Origin: an uncultured Eubacteriales bacterium
GTDB lineage: Bacteria; Bacillota; Clostridia; Oscillospirales; Acutalibacteraceae
Assembly: GCA_934436505.1 (NCBI GenBank)
Contig: CAKSAP010000006.1
Coordinates: forward strand, 31,724-95,723
DNA: 64,000 bases
Direction: 5' to 3'
The notes beneath the pieces were generated by a model that was given only the letters and a program-made list of their open reading frames with translations, made no database searches and was not told the DNA's origin. The position numbers were made by a program, and so were the translations under genes. Shown here piece after piece: positions 45,053-54,058 of this stretch (position 1 is the stretch's first letter; each line of letters begins with the position of its first letter).

Positions 45053-45179
45053 AAAATTTAACTGCTATTTGGTCGAAAATGAAAAATATGCTGCTCAAAA
45101 TGTTCAAAATTGCCGTGTTTTGTACAAATTGCTAAAAAGTGTACAGTAATTTTTTTACAAAAACACAGTCGATTTTTTA

Positions 45180-45248
45180 TTGACATATAAAAGTAAATAT
45201 GATAATCTAATAGTGATAACGGGGTCTGCAAAACGCAGACCCTATTTT
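45180..45248 (+). promoter_or_regulatory. Promoter and leader hairpin of the D-glutamate/5-oxoproline operon
   Basis: TTGACA (45180-45185) is followed by ATGATAATCT as the -10 region. Transcription would begin near 45212. At once a perfect 8-bp hairpin follows (GGGTCTGC 45222-45229, GCAGACCC 45235-45242) with a TATTTTGCTTT tail, only 12 bases before the ribosome site TACGGAGG. It looks like an attenuator or a 5' stabilising stem. Confidence 0.6.
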
Positions 45249-45268
45249 GCTTTACGGAGGTATTCATA

Positions 45269-46111
45269 ATGAAAAACTTAGGGTATTATAATGGCAAATA
45301 CGATGAAATCGAGAATATGCAAATCCCGATGCTTGACAGAGTTTGCTGGTTTGGTGACGGCGTTTATGACGCAACCTACGCTCATAATCATATCGTTTTT
45401 GATATGGACGCACACCTTACAAGATTTTATAACTCTGCGAAGCTTCTCGGTATGAATATTCCGATCGAGCGTGACGAGCTTGATAAATTGCTCAGAGAGC
45501 TTGTCAGAAAGGTTGACGACGGAGATCAGTTCGTTTATATGCAGGTTACACGTGGAAACGGACTTCGTGGTCATGTTTACCCCGAAAATATGCAGGGCAA
45601 TTTGTGGATAACTCTTACTCCCTGTCCTGTTGCGGATACATATAAGCCGATTGACGTTATTACATATGAGGATAAGAGATTCCTTTATTGTAATTGTAAA
45701 ACACTTAACCTCATTCCGTCCTGCCTTGCAGCTACCGCAGCTAGCAGAGCAGGCTGTCAGGAGGCAATTTTCCACAGAGGCGATTTAGTTACCGAGTGCG
45801 CACACTCAAACGTATCAATATTTAAGGACGGCAAGGTCATAACGCATCAGCTTGATGATATGGTGCTTCCGGGTACGGCAAGAATAAGGCTTCTCGCATT
45901 TGCAAAGAAGCTCGGCTACGGCGTTGAGGAAAGAGATTACACACTTGACGAATTGATGTCGGCAGATGAGGTTGTTGTTCATTCGACAGGCTCTTTCTGT
46001 ATTCCCGTTAAGACGGTTGACGGTAAGAGCGTAGGCGGAAAAGCACCCGAAATGCTGAAAACAATTCAGGACGCTTTAGTTAAAGATTTTGAGGAGCAGT
46101 GTAAAGCATAA
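45269..46111 (+). CDS. D-amino acid transaminase-like enzyme (class IV)
   Basis: A 280-aa fold-type IV PLP aminotransferase. The PLP lysine is in NCKTLNLIPSCLAATAA, and VTECAHSNVSIFKDG is the phosphate-binding region; both are closer to D-alanine transaminase (Dat) than to branched-chain enzymes. Dat interconverts D-alanine plus 2-oxoglutarate with pyruvate plus D-glutamate. The operon contains D-glutamate cyclase homologues and alanine racemase, which supports D-amino acid specificity. Its stop overlaps the next start (TAATG). Confidence 0.85.
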   Translation: MKNLGYYNGKYDEIENMQIPMLDRVCWFGDGVYDATYAHNHIVFDMDAHLTRFYNSAKLLGMNIPIERDELDKLLRELVRKVDDGDQFVYMQVTRGNGLRGHVYPENMQGNLWITLTPCPVADTYKPIDVITYEDKRFLYCNCKTLNLIPSCLAATAASRAGCQEAIFHRGDLVTECAHSNVSIFKDGKVITHQLDDMVLPGTARIRLLAFAKKLGYGVEERDYTLDELMSADEVVVHSTGSFCIPVKTVDGKSVGGKAPEMLKTIQDALVKDFEEQCKA

Positions 46112-47169
46112 TGAACAGAACAGAGCTTACTAAACTTAATGTCGGCTATAACCTCGATTGGCTTATGAACCTTGACCCGAGAGGCTATGGCGTTTGCAGA
46201 ATTCTTTATGACGGAGCAATTAAGCATACAGGCAAGCCCTTGTCGCTCAACGGAGCAGAGGGACTTGTGGAGAATATCAAAAAGGGCGAAAAGGTCTTTA
46301 TTTTAACAGGCTTTATACTTCTTCCGTGGAACGAGGCGGAGACGGACGGAATTATTTCGTCAACCGTTTTTTCACGGTTTATAATAAGAGCCTTCGGCGC
46401 AAAGCCCGTTATGATTGTACCCGAGCAGTGCGAAAAGGCAATCAAGGCTATGAGCGAGGTGTTGGGGGTCAATATCACATACGATATTGACAACATTCCC
46501 GACAATACCATTTGCATTGTTCCCTTTACAAAGGATAAGGGCAAGGAGGACGAGCAAACCGCCGAGATACTTTCTCACGGCTTGCCTTGTGCAATTATTT
46601 CAAATGAAGCTCCGGGAAGAAACAAAAACGGTTATTATCACAATGCCGTCGGCGTAAATACAACAGATGTCGAGGCAAAATACGACGTTCTTTTCAGAGA
46701 ATGTCAAAAGAGAGGCGTATATAATCTCTCTATCGGCGACCTCGGCAACGAGCTCGGAATGGGAGCTATCGAGGAGCATATAAGAAAATATATTCCTTAT
46801 GCCGAGGAGGGCGGCTGCAAGGCAGGAACAGGCTTTGGCATTTTGGCTGATACCGCTGCCGACAACATTATTACCGCAACCGTAAGCGATTGGGGTATGA
46901 ACGCTCTTATGGCTTGCACGTCATTCCTTTTGGGCGATGTCAATCTCTTTCATACGGAGGAAGAGGAATCGGCGGTTATGGATGCCGCTGCGAAAGCAGG
47001 TATGCTTGATATGTATGGCGAGGCAAGACCGTATATCGACGGTATCGGCAAGAATATTGTTTTGCCTATGCTTTCTCTTATGCGAGGACTTATTGACTAT
47101 CCCCACACGGTTGAAGATAAGACAACTGCGTGGTTTGAAACAACAATTAAAAAAGGGTATTTCAAATGA
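46111..47169 (+). CDS. DUF4392 protein, D-glutamate cyclase domain
   Basis: A 352-aa protein of the DUF4392 family, which forms the C-terminal half of mammalian D-glutamate cyclase (DGLUCY, D-glutamate to 5-oxo-D-proline). Recognisable parts are FILTGFILLPWNEAETDG, the acidic NLSIGDLGNELGMGAIEE and a CKAGTGFGILAD glycine loop. The N-terminal partner domain (DUF1445) is encoded three genes downstream. It overlaps both neighbours by one to four bases. Confidence 0.85.
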   Translation: MNRTELTKLNVGYNLDWLMNLDPRGYGVCRILYDGAIKHTGKPLSLNGAEGLVENIKKGEKVFILTGFILLPWNEAETDGIISSTVFSRFIIRAFGAKPVMIVPEQCEKAIKAMSEVLGVNITYDIDNIPDNTICIVPFTKDKGKEDEQTAEILSHGLPCAIISNEAPGRNKNGYYHNAVGVNTTDVEAKYDVLFRECQKRGVYNLSIGDLGNELGMGAIEEHIRKYIPYAEEGGCKAGTGFGILADTAADNIITATVSDWGMNALMACTSFLLGDVNLFHTEEEESAVMDAAAKAGMLDMYGEARPYIDGIGKNIVLPMLSLMRGLIDYPHTVEDKTTAWFETTIKKGYFK

Positions 47170-47891
47170 TCTATTCATTTTTGCAAAACGGCGACAGTGC
47201 TGTTACTGTACAATTTCAAAATGAAATAAGTAAAGAGGTCAATTCACAGGTAACTGCTCTTTGCGACAGGCTTGAAGCAAAGCATATCGACGGAGTTGTT
47301 GAGCTTGTGCCGACCTTTGCGTCATTAACTGTCTTTTATGATTGCTCGGTAATCAGTTCGAAGAAGCTCAAAAAGAAAATCGAGGCACTCATAAGGGACG
47401 GCGAAAGCCATGCAAAGGGTGCAGCGAGAGTTTGGAACATTCCCGTATGCTATGATGACGAGTTCGCATTGGATATGGAGACGGTATGCAGCCACACCAA
47501 GCTTACAAGGGAAGAGGTTATTGCTCTCCATACGTCAAAGCCTTATTTGATTTATATGCTGGGCTTTTTGCCGGGCTTTGCTTATCTCGGCGGTATGGAC
47601 GAGAGACTTTTCACTCCGAGACTGAAAACTCCGAGGCTTGAAATATTCGAGGGTGCTGTCGGTATCGGCGGAGAGCAAACGGGTATTTATCCCATTGCGT
47701 CGCCCGGCGGTTGGCAGCTGATCGGCAAAACGCCCGTCAAGGTATTTGATAAATCAAAGAAGTCGCCCATATTATACAGAGCAGGCGATTATATAAGGTT
47801 TTTCAGTATCGATAAGGCGGAATATCTTGAAATTGAAAAGCAGGTCGCAAGCGGCACCTATACTCCTACGGTCAGCGAGGTTGAATTATGA
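47166..47891 (+). CDS. pxpB: 5-oxoprolinase subunit PxpB (KipI family)
   Basis: A 241-aa allophanate-hydrolase subunit 1/KipI-like protein. PFLPGF-type motif appears as LGFLPGFAYLGGMDERL, followed by PRLKTPRLE and VGIGGEQTGIYPIASPGGW. PxpA, B and C together cleave 5-oxoproline to glutamate using ATP. It overlaps pxpC by four bases. Confidence 0.93.
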   Translation: MIYSFLQNGDSAVTVQFQNEISKEVNSQVTALCDRLEAKHIDGVVELVPTFASLTVFYDCSVISSKKLKKKIEALIRDGESHAKGAARVWNIPVCYDDEFALDMETVCSHTKLTREEVIALHTSKPYLIYMLGFLPGFAYLGGMDERLFTPRLKTPRLEIFEGAVGIGGEQTGIYPIASPGGWQLIGKTPVKVFDKSKKSPILYRAGDYIRFFSIDKAEYLEIEKQVASGTYTPTVSEVEL

Positions 47892-48808
47892 TAGAGATTA
47901 TATCGGCAGGTATGCTGTCAACCATTCAGGATTTAGGCAGATTCGGAGTTATGAAGGACGGCTTTACTCAAGGCGGTGTAATGGACGCCTATTCAACAAG
48001 AATTGCCAACAAGCTTTGCGGAAACGATGCAAATGCACCTGTTATTGAAATGACAATGCTCGGTATAACGGCTAAATTTACCGAGGAGCATATTTTTGCA
48101 ATTTCGGGCGGACGGTTTGACATTTCCCTGAACAACAAGCCAATCAGAACAAACAAGGCTTACTCGGCAAAGGCAGGGGACGTTTTAAGCATTAAGGCTG
48201 CGAAGCAGGGCTTGAGATGCTACCTTGCGGTTGCAGGCGGCTTTGATGTCCCGCTGTTTATGGGAAGTGCCTCAACAAACCTCAAAATTAACGTCGGCGG
48301 ATTTGACGGCAGAAAGCTCAAGGCAGGAGATACCGTTAAAGTCGGTAAAGCTGCTAAGCTTAAAAATATAGAAAAGCGAGAGCTTGCCGAAAACACCTAT
48401 GACAGAATTGTAAAAATCAGAGTTGTGTTGGGTCCTCAGGAGGATATGTTTTCCGAGAACGATTTGGCACTGTTTTCAAATCAGCGATATACCGTTACCT
48501 CCGATTTTGACAGAATGGGTATCAGGCTTTGGGGCATTGCCTTGCGTGGAAAGAAAAAGCTTGAGATTATTTCCGATGCCATAACCTTCGGCTCAATACA
48601 GATTACAAATTCGGGAATGCCGATTATACTTATGGCAGACCACCAAACAACAGGCGGCTACGCAAAAATCGCAACTGTAATCAGCGCAGATTTGCCGAAG
48701 CTTGCACAGGTTAAATCGAACGACAAAATCAACTTTGAAATTATTGATGTTGATACTGCCGAAAAGATAGCAAATCAGCAGAAAAAGTATATTGACAGGT
48801 TATTTTAG
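47888..48808 (+). CDS. pxpC: 5-oxoprolinase subunit PxpC (KipA family)
   Basis: A 306-aa allophanate-hydrolase subunit 2/KipA-like protein. It begins IEIISAGMLSTIQDLGRFGV and continues through GVMDAYSTRIANKL. VLGPQEDMF and SDFDRMGIRLWG are conserved later, and SGMPIILMADHQTTGGYAKI near the end is the strongest family mark. It pairs with PxpB. Start ATG 47888 overlaps the pxpB stop. Confidence 0.93.
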   Translation: MIEIISAGMLSTIQDLGRFGVMKDGFTQGGVMDAYSTRIANKLCGNDANAPVIEMTMLGITAKFTEEHIFAISGGRFDISLNNKPIRTNKAYSAKAGDVLSIKAAKQGLRCYLAVAGGFDVPLFMGSASTNLKINVGGFDGRKLKAGDTVKVGKAAKLKNIEKRELAENTYDRIVKIRVVLGPQEDMFSENDLALFSNQRYTVTSDFDRMGIRLWGIALRGKKKLEIISDAITFGSIQITNSGMPIILMADHQTTGGYAKIATVISADLPKLAQVKSNDKINFEIIDVDTAEKIANQQKKYIDRLF

Positions 48809-48816
48809 GAGTGGCT

Positions 48817-49602
48817 ATGGACTATTCAAATATGTTACCTCAAGAGGTTAAAAAGCTTATAAGAAAAGGCGAAATAGATTTTCAAACATCAGGTATGTGT
48901 AACGGCTATGCACAGGCTAACCTTTGCATTTTACCAAAGGATTATGCGTTTGACTTTTTGCTGTTTTGTATGCGCAATCCTAAGCCTTGCCCGATTTTAG
49001 AGGTCGGCGACGTCGGCTCAAAGCAGTTCAAAACAATGGCGAGCGAGGGCGACGTTTGTAAGGATTTCCCGAAATACAGAATTTGGAGAAACGGCGTTCT
49101 TGAAAAAGAGGTTACGGACATAACGGACTATTGGCAGGACGATTTTGTGTATTTCCTTATCGGCTGTTCGTTTAGCTTTGAAAGTGAGCTCTTAGAGGCT
49201 GATGTTCCCGTAAGGCATATTCAGGAAAATAAAAACGTACCTATGTTTAACACGAATATCGAGCTTCAGTCAGCCGGAAAATTTCATGGAAATATGGTCG
49301 TGTCGATGCGCCCCATTCCAAACGATTTGGTTGTAAAAGCTGTCAATGTTACGGCAGCTATGCCGAGAGTTCACGGTGCGCCGATACAAATCGGAAATCC
49401 CGAGGCGATAGGCATAAAGGACGTTACAAAGCCCGATTACGGCGACAGCGTAACGATAAACGAGGGGGAAATTCCGGTGTTTTGGGCTTGCGGCGTTACG
49501 CCTCAAAATGCGGTAATGCAAACAAAGCCCGAAATTGCCATAACACATTCTCCAGGTCATATGTTTATAACCGATGTGAAAAATGTTAACTTGAAGTATT
49601 AG
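48817..49602 (+). CDS. DUF1445 (YcsI-like) putative hydro-lyase / D-glutamate cyclase partner
   Basis: A 261-aa DUF1445 protein. I use ATG 48817, six bases after TAGGAG, over GTG 48811 directly adjacent to it. Motifs are GMCNGYAQANLCILPKDYA, DFVYFLIGCSFSFE and FWACGVTPQNAV. In Bacillus subtilis its relative YcsI is grouped with kipI, kipA and ycsF. In mammals this domain is fused to DUF4392 in D-glutamate cyclase. Finding both parts in one operon links them functionally. Confidence 0.88.
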   Translation: MDYSNMLPQEVKKLIRKGEIDFQTSGMCNGYAQANLCILPKDYAFDFLLFCMRNPKPCPILEVGDVGSKQFKTMASEGDVCKDFPKYRIWRNGVLEKEVTDITDYWQDDFVYFLIGCSFSFESELLEADVPVRHIQENKNVPMFNTNIELQSAGKFHGNMVVSMRPIPNDLVVKAVNVTAAMPRVHGAPIQIGNPEAIGIKDVTKPDYGDSVTINEGEIPVFWACGVTPQNAVMQTKPEIAITHSPGHMFITDVKNVNLKY

Positions 49603-49610
49603 GTGATTAT

Positions 49611-50360
49611 ATGTATAAAATCAATTTGAATTGCGATTTAGGCGAGGGTGCTGCGTTTGATAAGCAGATTATCCCTTTGATAAACAGCGCAAATATTGCC
49701 TGCGGATTTCATGCGGGCGATCATACTATGATGAAAGCTACGGCAAGGCTTTGCATTGACAACAACGTTGATATAGGAGCTCATCCGGGTTATCCCGACA
49801 AGGAAAATTTCGGCAGAACAAATCTTGATGTAACACCCGAGCAGGTTTACGACTATACCTTGACTCAATTAAAGGACTTGGGGGATATAGTCGGAAAGGA
49901 CAAAATAGTTCACATTAAGCCACACGGCGCTATGTATAATCAGGCGGCTAAAAGTAAGGAGCTGTCGGACGCAATAGTCGCCGCAATTACCGATTACAAT
50001 AAAAATCTGATTTTGATGGCGCTTTCAGGCTCTCAAATGATAAAATCGGCAAGGGAAAAGGGCTTGAAATATGCAAGCGAGGTCTTTGCCGACAGAGCGT
50101 ACGAGGCTGACGGCTCACTCAGAGCGAGGTCGCTTGAAAACTCAATGATAACAGATGAAAACTTGGCTGTTGAGCGAGTAATTAAAATGGTAAAAACGGG
50201 AAAGGTAGTTGCCTATACGGGCGAGGAAATTGACATTGAGGCTCATTCCGTTTGCGTGCACGGCGACAGCGAAAAGGCATTTACATTTGTAAAGAAGCTC
50301 AACGAGGCTTTTTCACAAAATGACATAAAAACAGTAGGTTTAATCGAGGCGATAAAATAA
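49611..50360 (+). CDS. pxpA: 5-oxoprolinase subunit PxpA (LamB/YcsF family)
   Basis: A 249-aa protein opening with INLNCDLGEGAAFDKQIIPL, followed by SANIACGFHAGDHTMM and DIGAHPGYPDKENFGR, the metal- and substrate-binding core of LamB/YcsF proteins. KPHGAMYNQA and VFADRAYEADGSLR are also conserved. It supplies the third component of ATP-dependent 5-oxoprolinase. Its stop overlaps the alr start. Confidence 0.95.
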   Translation: MYKINLNCDLGEGAAFDKQIIPLINSANIACGFHAGDHTMMKATARLCIDNNVDIGAHPGYPDKENFGRTNLDVTPEQVYDYTLTQLKDLGDIVGKDKIVHIKPHGAMYNQAAKSKELSDAIVAAITDYNKNLILMALSGSQMIKSAREKGLKYASEVFADRAYEADGSLRARSLENSMITDENLAVERVIKMVKTGKVVAYTGEEIDIEAHSVCVHGDSEKAFTFVKKLNEAFSQNDIKTVGLIEAIK

Positions 50361-51505
50361 TGGAGCACCGTACTTATTTGAAAATTGATTTGAACAGGCT
50401 TGAGCATAATTTCAACAGCGTGCGTAACAAGCTTCCGAGCAACGTTAAGGTGCTCGGCGTAATCAAGGCTAATGCATACGGTCACGGAGCTGTTGAGATA
50501 GGCAGATTTCTTGACGATAAATGCGACTTTTTCGGAGTTGCGTGTATTGAAGAGGCGATTGAGCTTAAACGCTCGGGAATTAAAACGCCGATACTGATTT
50601 TGGGCAGAGTATTCCCGTTTGATATTGAGGCTGCGGTTAAATATGATATAAGAATACCGATTTTTTCATATGCCGACGCAGTCGCTCTTTCCGAAGAGGC
50701 GGTTAAGCAGAACAAGAATGCACCGTTCCATTTTTGCATTGATACGGGAATGAGCAGAATAGGCTTTCAGGTCAATGAAGAAAGTGCCGACATTTGCAAA
50801 CGCATAACAGAGCTTCCGAATATCTTTGCCGAGGGCTTGTTTTCTCACTTTGCAACTGCCGACGAAGCGGATTTGTCTAAGGCGGTTGAGCAAAGAAATA
50901 AATACAAGAGCTTTTGCGATATGCTCGGCGACAGGGGAATTGAAATACCGATTAAGCACCTTAACAACAGCGCAGGTATTATGAATTTCGACGAGTATTT
51001 TGATATGTGCAGAATGGGCATTATCACATACGGTCTTTATCCGTCGGAGGAGGTTGACAAGAGCCTGCTCGACATTGAGCCGATAATGAGCTGGTACACA
51101 AAAATTTCGCATATCAAGGTGCTTGAGCCCGAAAGAGAGATTTCATACGGCGGCACTTACAAAACCGATAAGCCGACTAAGGTTGCGACAATTCCGATAG
51201 GCTATGCCGATGCCTTCCCACGTTGCCTGTCAAACAAGGGAAAGGTCATCATAAACGGAAAATACGCAAAAATACTCGGCAGAGTTTGTATGGATCAATT
51301 TATGGTGGACGTCAGCGATATTGATTGCAATGTAAATGATGAGGTCGTTATAGTCGGCACTCAAAAGGATGCCCATATTTCAATGGAGGAGCTGTCAAAC
51401 AGCGCTTATTCCTTTAATTATGAGTTGCCCTGCAGAATACCTGCCCGTGTAAACAGAGTGTATGTTTATAACGGCGAAACGGTAAAGGACGTCGGACTTA
51501 TATAA
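50360..51505 (+). CDS. alr: Alanine racemase
   Basis: A 381-aa PLP racemase. VLGVIKANAYGHGAVEI holds the PLP lysine, HFCIDTGMSRIGF and EGLFSHFATAD belong to the barrel, and YGGTY followed by GRVCMDQFMVDVSD carries the second catalytic region from the partner subunit. Beyond wall synthesis, here it would connect D-alanine, formed or used by the transaminase, to L-alanine. Last gene of the operon. Confidence 0.95.
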   Translation: MEHRTYLKIDLNRLEHNFNSVRNKLPSNVKVLGVIKANAYGHGAVEIGRFLDDKCDFFGVACIEEAIELKRSGIKTPILILGRVFPFDIEAAVKYDIRIPIFSYADAVALSEEAVKQNKNAPFHFCIDTGMSRIGFQVNEESADICKRITELPNIFAEGLFSHFATADEADLSKAVEQRNKYKSFCDMLGDRGIEIPIKHLNNSAGIMNFDEYFDMCRMGIITYGLYPSEEVDKSLLDIEPIMSWYTKISHIKVLEPEREISYGGTYKTDKPTKVATIPIGYADAFPRCLSNKGKVIINGKYAKILGRVCMDQFMVDVSDIDCNVNDEVVIVGTQKDAHISMEELSNSAYSFNYELPCRIPARVNRVYVYNGETVKDVGLI

Positions 51506-51532
51506 ACTAAAGGCACTAAAGTCGGCGTGCCC

Positions 51533-51608
51533 GAAATTCAACAAAGCAGACTTATAATATTACACAGAGACTCAAGGATTTTTATTCTTGGGTCTTTTAT
51601 TTTAAGAG
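51533..51608. repeat. 76-bp direct repeat containing a terminator, copy 1
   Basis: It contains the terminator GACTCAAG/CTTGGGTC with TTTTATTTT after it and closes the alr operon. A second copy lies at 52388-52462 with about four differences, including two small indels. The two bracket the gene at 51783. Confidence 0.9.
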
Positions 51609-51782
51609 AATTTTATCATTTTTTAATATTGGAACAAAAACTGCTGAGTTCAGTCCGTTGAATTGGACTTTGCAAGTTGAAAAAATCTATATACCGTTTC
51701 AACGTGTGGTATAATCTTATCAATAAAAGAGGACAACTGTAATAATTTAATATAAAAGTATTATTTGGAGGGAGAGTTAGTT

Positions 51783-52382
51783 TTGTATATTTTTAATTCA
51801 AGGACAAAGGTTATTCATACAAACGACTGCGGAATAGGTAAACGTTCAAGCTTTAGAAACAAAAAGATTAACATCCAAGAAGCAGTTGACTCGGGCTATC
51901 GCTTTTGCGAAAAATGCTCGCCGGTAAGATGGGAATTTGAAAAAGACAAAAAATGGATTCAAGAGTTCTGCAAGGGTAAGAAAATAATGTACGAATATAA
52001 GGATGGCTATTTAATAGTTTCAACACCCTACGGATATTGGCGTATTGTTCCGTCTGCCAAATACGGTCTTATGGATTTGTGGCATCAAAACAATGTTCGG
52101 TTTCATTCGCTTGCTGTCTTTAATTTTTACCATTTTCAGAAATTTCAGAGAAATGACTTGCGTTCGTTTTTTGAGTACATATATACGCATGACCTGTATC
52201 GTGCGGAATGTCCGGCGAGGGTACGCAAGCCTGAATTTACTAATGAAATTAAAGGCACGAAACGGTATAAGAAGAAAGTTGAAAAAATTTCAAAGTATGA
52301 GAGAAAACGGACAAAATACAATAACATATCAAATGTATTCTTTTTGCTTGACCAGCTTGAAGCACAGAAATGTGTAAAATAA
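51783..52382 (+). CDS. 199-residue hypothetical protein with an Ada-like zinc motif
   Basis: The TTG at 51783 follows GGAGGGAGA with good spacing; the TTG at 51765 overlaps that site. The N-terminus (VIHTNDCGIGKRSSF, then EAVDSGYRFCEKCSP) resembles the small zinc-binding domain at the start of Ada proteins (H-x3-C...GYR-C-xx-C). The remainder is aromatic and basic (SKYERKRTKYNNI near the end), with no known domain. It is AT-rich and sits alone between direct repeats, suggesting recent gain. Confidence 0.6.
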   Translation: MYIFNSRTKVIHTNDCGIGKRSSFRNKKINIQEAVDSGYRFCEKCSPVRWEFEKDKKWIQEFCKGKKIMYEYKDGYLIVSTPYGYWRIVPSAKYGLMDLWHQNNVRFHSLAVFNFYHFQKFQRNDLRSFFEYIYTHDLYRAECPARVRKPEFTNEIKGTKRYKKKVEKISKYERKRTKYNNISNVFFLLDQLEAQKCVK

Positions 52383-52387
52383 GCAGA

Positions 52388-52462
52388 GAAAATTCAATAA
52401 AGCAGATTTAATATTACACAGAGACTCAAGGATTTTTATTCTTGGGTCTTTTATTTTAAGAG
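52388..52462. repeat. 75-bp direct repeat containing a terminator, copy 2
   Basis: See copy 1 at 51533-51608. Here the terminator serves the 199-residue gene. Confidence 0.9.
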
Positions 52463-52531
52463 CAAAAAATCAACTCTTGTTTATTAGTCCGAATAAAATT
52501 CCCGATATTTTCAAAAAATGCCATTTAAGTA

Positions 52532-52561
52532 TTGAAAAAACAAATAATCAGGATATATAAT
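52532..52561 (+). promoter_or_regulatory. Promoter of the second MATE gene
   Basis: TTGAAA (52532-52537), an 18-bp spacer and TATAAT (52556-52561). Confidence 0.65.
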
Positions 52562-52589
52562 AGGAAAAAACTTATGGGAATGAACAAGG

Positions 52590-53975
52590 ATGAAACAAAT
52601 CTCAATGCTCAACGGCGAGCCTATAAAAAGTATTGTTAAATTCGCGCTGCCGATTATGGCTTCGTCGCTTTTGCAGTACAATTACACATTGGTTGACAAC
52701 ATACTTGTCGGTCGGTATGTCAGCACGGACGCTCTTGCGGCTGTCGGCGGAGTCGGCTCGATAAATTCCTTTATTATCGGTGCGGCACTCGGTCTTACAA
52801 GCGGATTTACAATCCCCGTGGCACAGGCATTCGGTGCGAAAAATCAGGAAAAGATCAACCGATATGCGGGAAGCAGTATTACAGTGTCGTTTTTGCTCGG
52901 ACTTTTGCTTGTCGTAATTGCGCACATCATTTCCACACCGCTTTTGAGACTTATCGGAACGCCCGATGAAATTCTCGGACTTTCCGCTGCTTATATTAAC
53001 ATCCTTTATTTCGCAATTCCCTTTCAAATGCTTTCGAACAATTTTACCGCAATTTCAAGGGCAGTAGGGGAGAGCAGAAAACCGCTTTTATACTTTATAA
53101 TAAGTATTTTCGTGAATTTCGTTCTTGATTTACTGTTTATTACGGTATTCCATTGGAGCGTTGAGGGTGCTGCTCTTGCAACGCTTATTTCACACGTTAC
53201 CGCAGCCGTGCTCACGGGAAATTACATTTTAAGGCACAACGAAAGCGTACATATTTCAAAAGAAAATCTAAAGCCCGATATAAAAACGGCATTTGCGCAG
53301 CTGAAATTGGGAATACCCGTTTCTCTCCAGTTTACCGTAACCTCAATAGGCTCAATGTTTTTGCAAAGTGCGGTAAATTCATTCGGTACAGCTACCATTG
53401 CAGGCTTTACCGCAGCAGGCAGGGTCGAAAATCTCGCCAACATACCGTTAAGCGGACTCAGCGTAGGCACACAGACCTTTGTCGGTCAGAATTACGGTGC
53501 AGGGAATTACGACAGAATTGTAAAATCGGTCAGAAAAATATTTATACTCAATATACTTCTTTCGCTCGTTTTGAGTGGTGCGTTGCTTTCTGTCGGTATG
53601 CCGATTGTAAGGCTGTTTATGACAGAGCCTGACGAAGAGATTTTGTTTGCGGCTCACAAGTACCTTATTGCAACGGCGGAGTGCTTCAGCCTTGTTGCGG
53701 TGCTGTTTGTTTTAAGAAATACGCTTCAAGGCTTGGGCTTTACATATGCAAATGCGGTTGCAGGCGCAGGCGAGCTGATAGGAAGAATAGCGATAGCTCT
53801 TATCTTTACTCCGCTTATCGGCTTTAACGCAGTATGCTATGCGGCACCTGCGGCGTGGTTGCTTGCGGATATTCCCCTTGCAATCATATATTTGAAAAAG
53901 CAGAAAAAATTCAAGGCGTTAGCTCTGGCGGAGGAAAATAAAAAACGTGCAATTTACCCGACAAAAACGGATTGA
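52590..53975 (+). CDS. MATE-family efflux transporter
   Basis: A 461-aa, about 12-helix MATE exporter: SIVKFALPIMASSLLQYNYT then LVDNILVGRYVSTDALAAVGG at the start. It is only distantly similar to the one at 24798, so it is probably a separate lineage. The ribosome site is weak (AAGG close to the ATG). The C-terminal tail ENKKRAIYPTKTD is cytosolic. It stands alone between a promoter and a terminator. Confidence 0.92.
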   Translation: MKQISMLNGEPIKSIVKFALPIMASSLLQYNYTLVDNILVGRYVSTDALAAVGGVGSINSFIIGAALGLTSGFTIPVAQAFGAKNQEKINRYAGSSITVSFLLGLLLVVIAHIISTPLLRLIGTPDEILGLSAAYINILYFAIPFQMLSNNFTAISRAVGESRKPLLYFIISIFVNFVLDLLFITVFHWSVEGAALATLISHVTAAVLTGNYILRHNESVHISKENLKPDIKTAFAQLKLGIPVSLQFTVTSIGSMFLQSAVNSFGTATIAGFTAAGRVENLANIPLSGLSVGTQTFVGQNYGAGNYDRIVKSVRKIFILNILLSLVLSGALLSVGMPIVRLFMTEPDEEILFAAHKYLIATAECFSLVAVLFVLRNTLQGLGFTYANAVAGAGELIGRIAIALIFTPLIGFNAVCYAAPAAWLLADIPLAIIYLKKQKKFKALALAEENKKRAIYPTKTD

Positions 53976-54017
53976 ATTTATAAGCGTTTGATAAGTGTTT
54001 TTGAATATAAAGTGATT

Positions 54018-54058
54018 AAAGCATAGCCATCGGTAAATCGGTAGCTATGCTTTAATTT
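54018..54058. terminator. Terminator between convergent MATE and deiminase genes
   Basis: AAAGCATAGC pairs with GCTATGCTTT, with an inner CGG-TAAAT-CG hairpin, followed by AATTTTC. The A- and T-rich flanks suggest it works on both strands. Confidence 0.8.
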
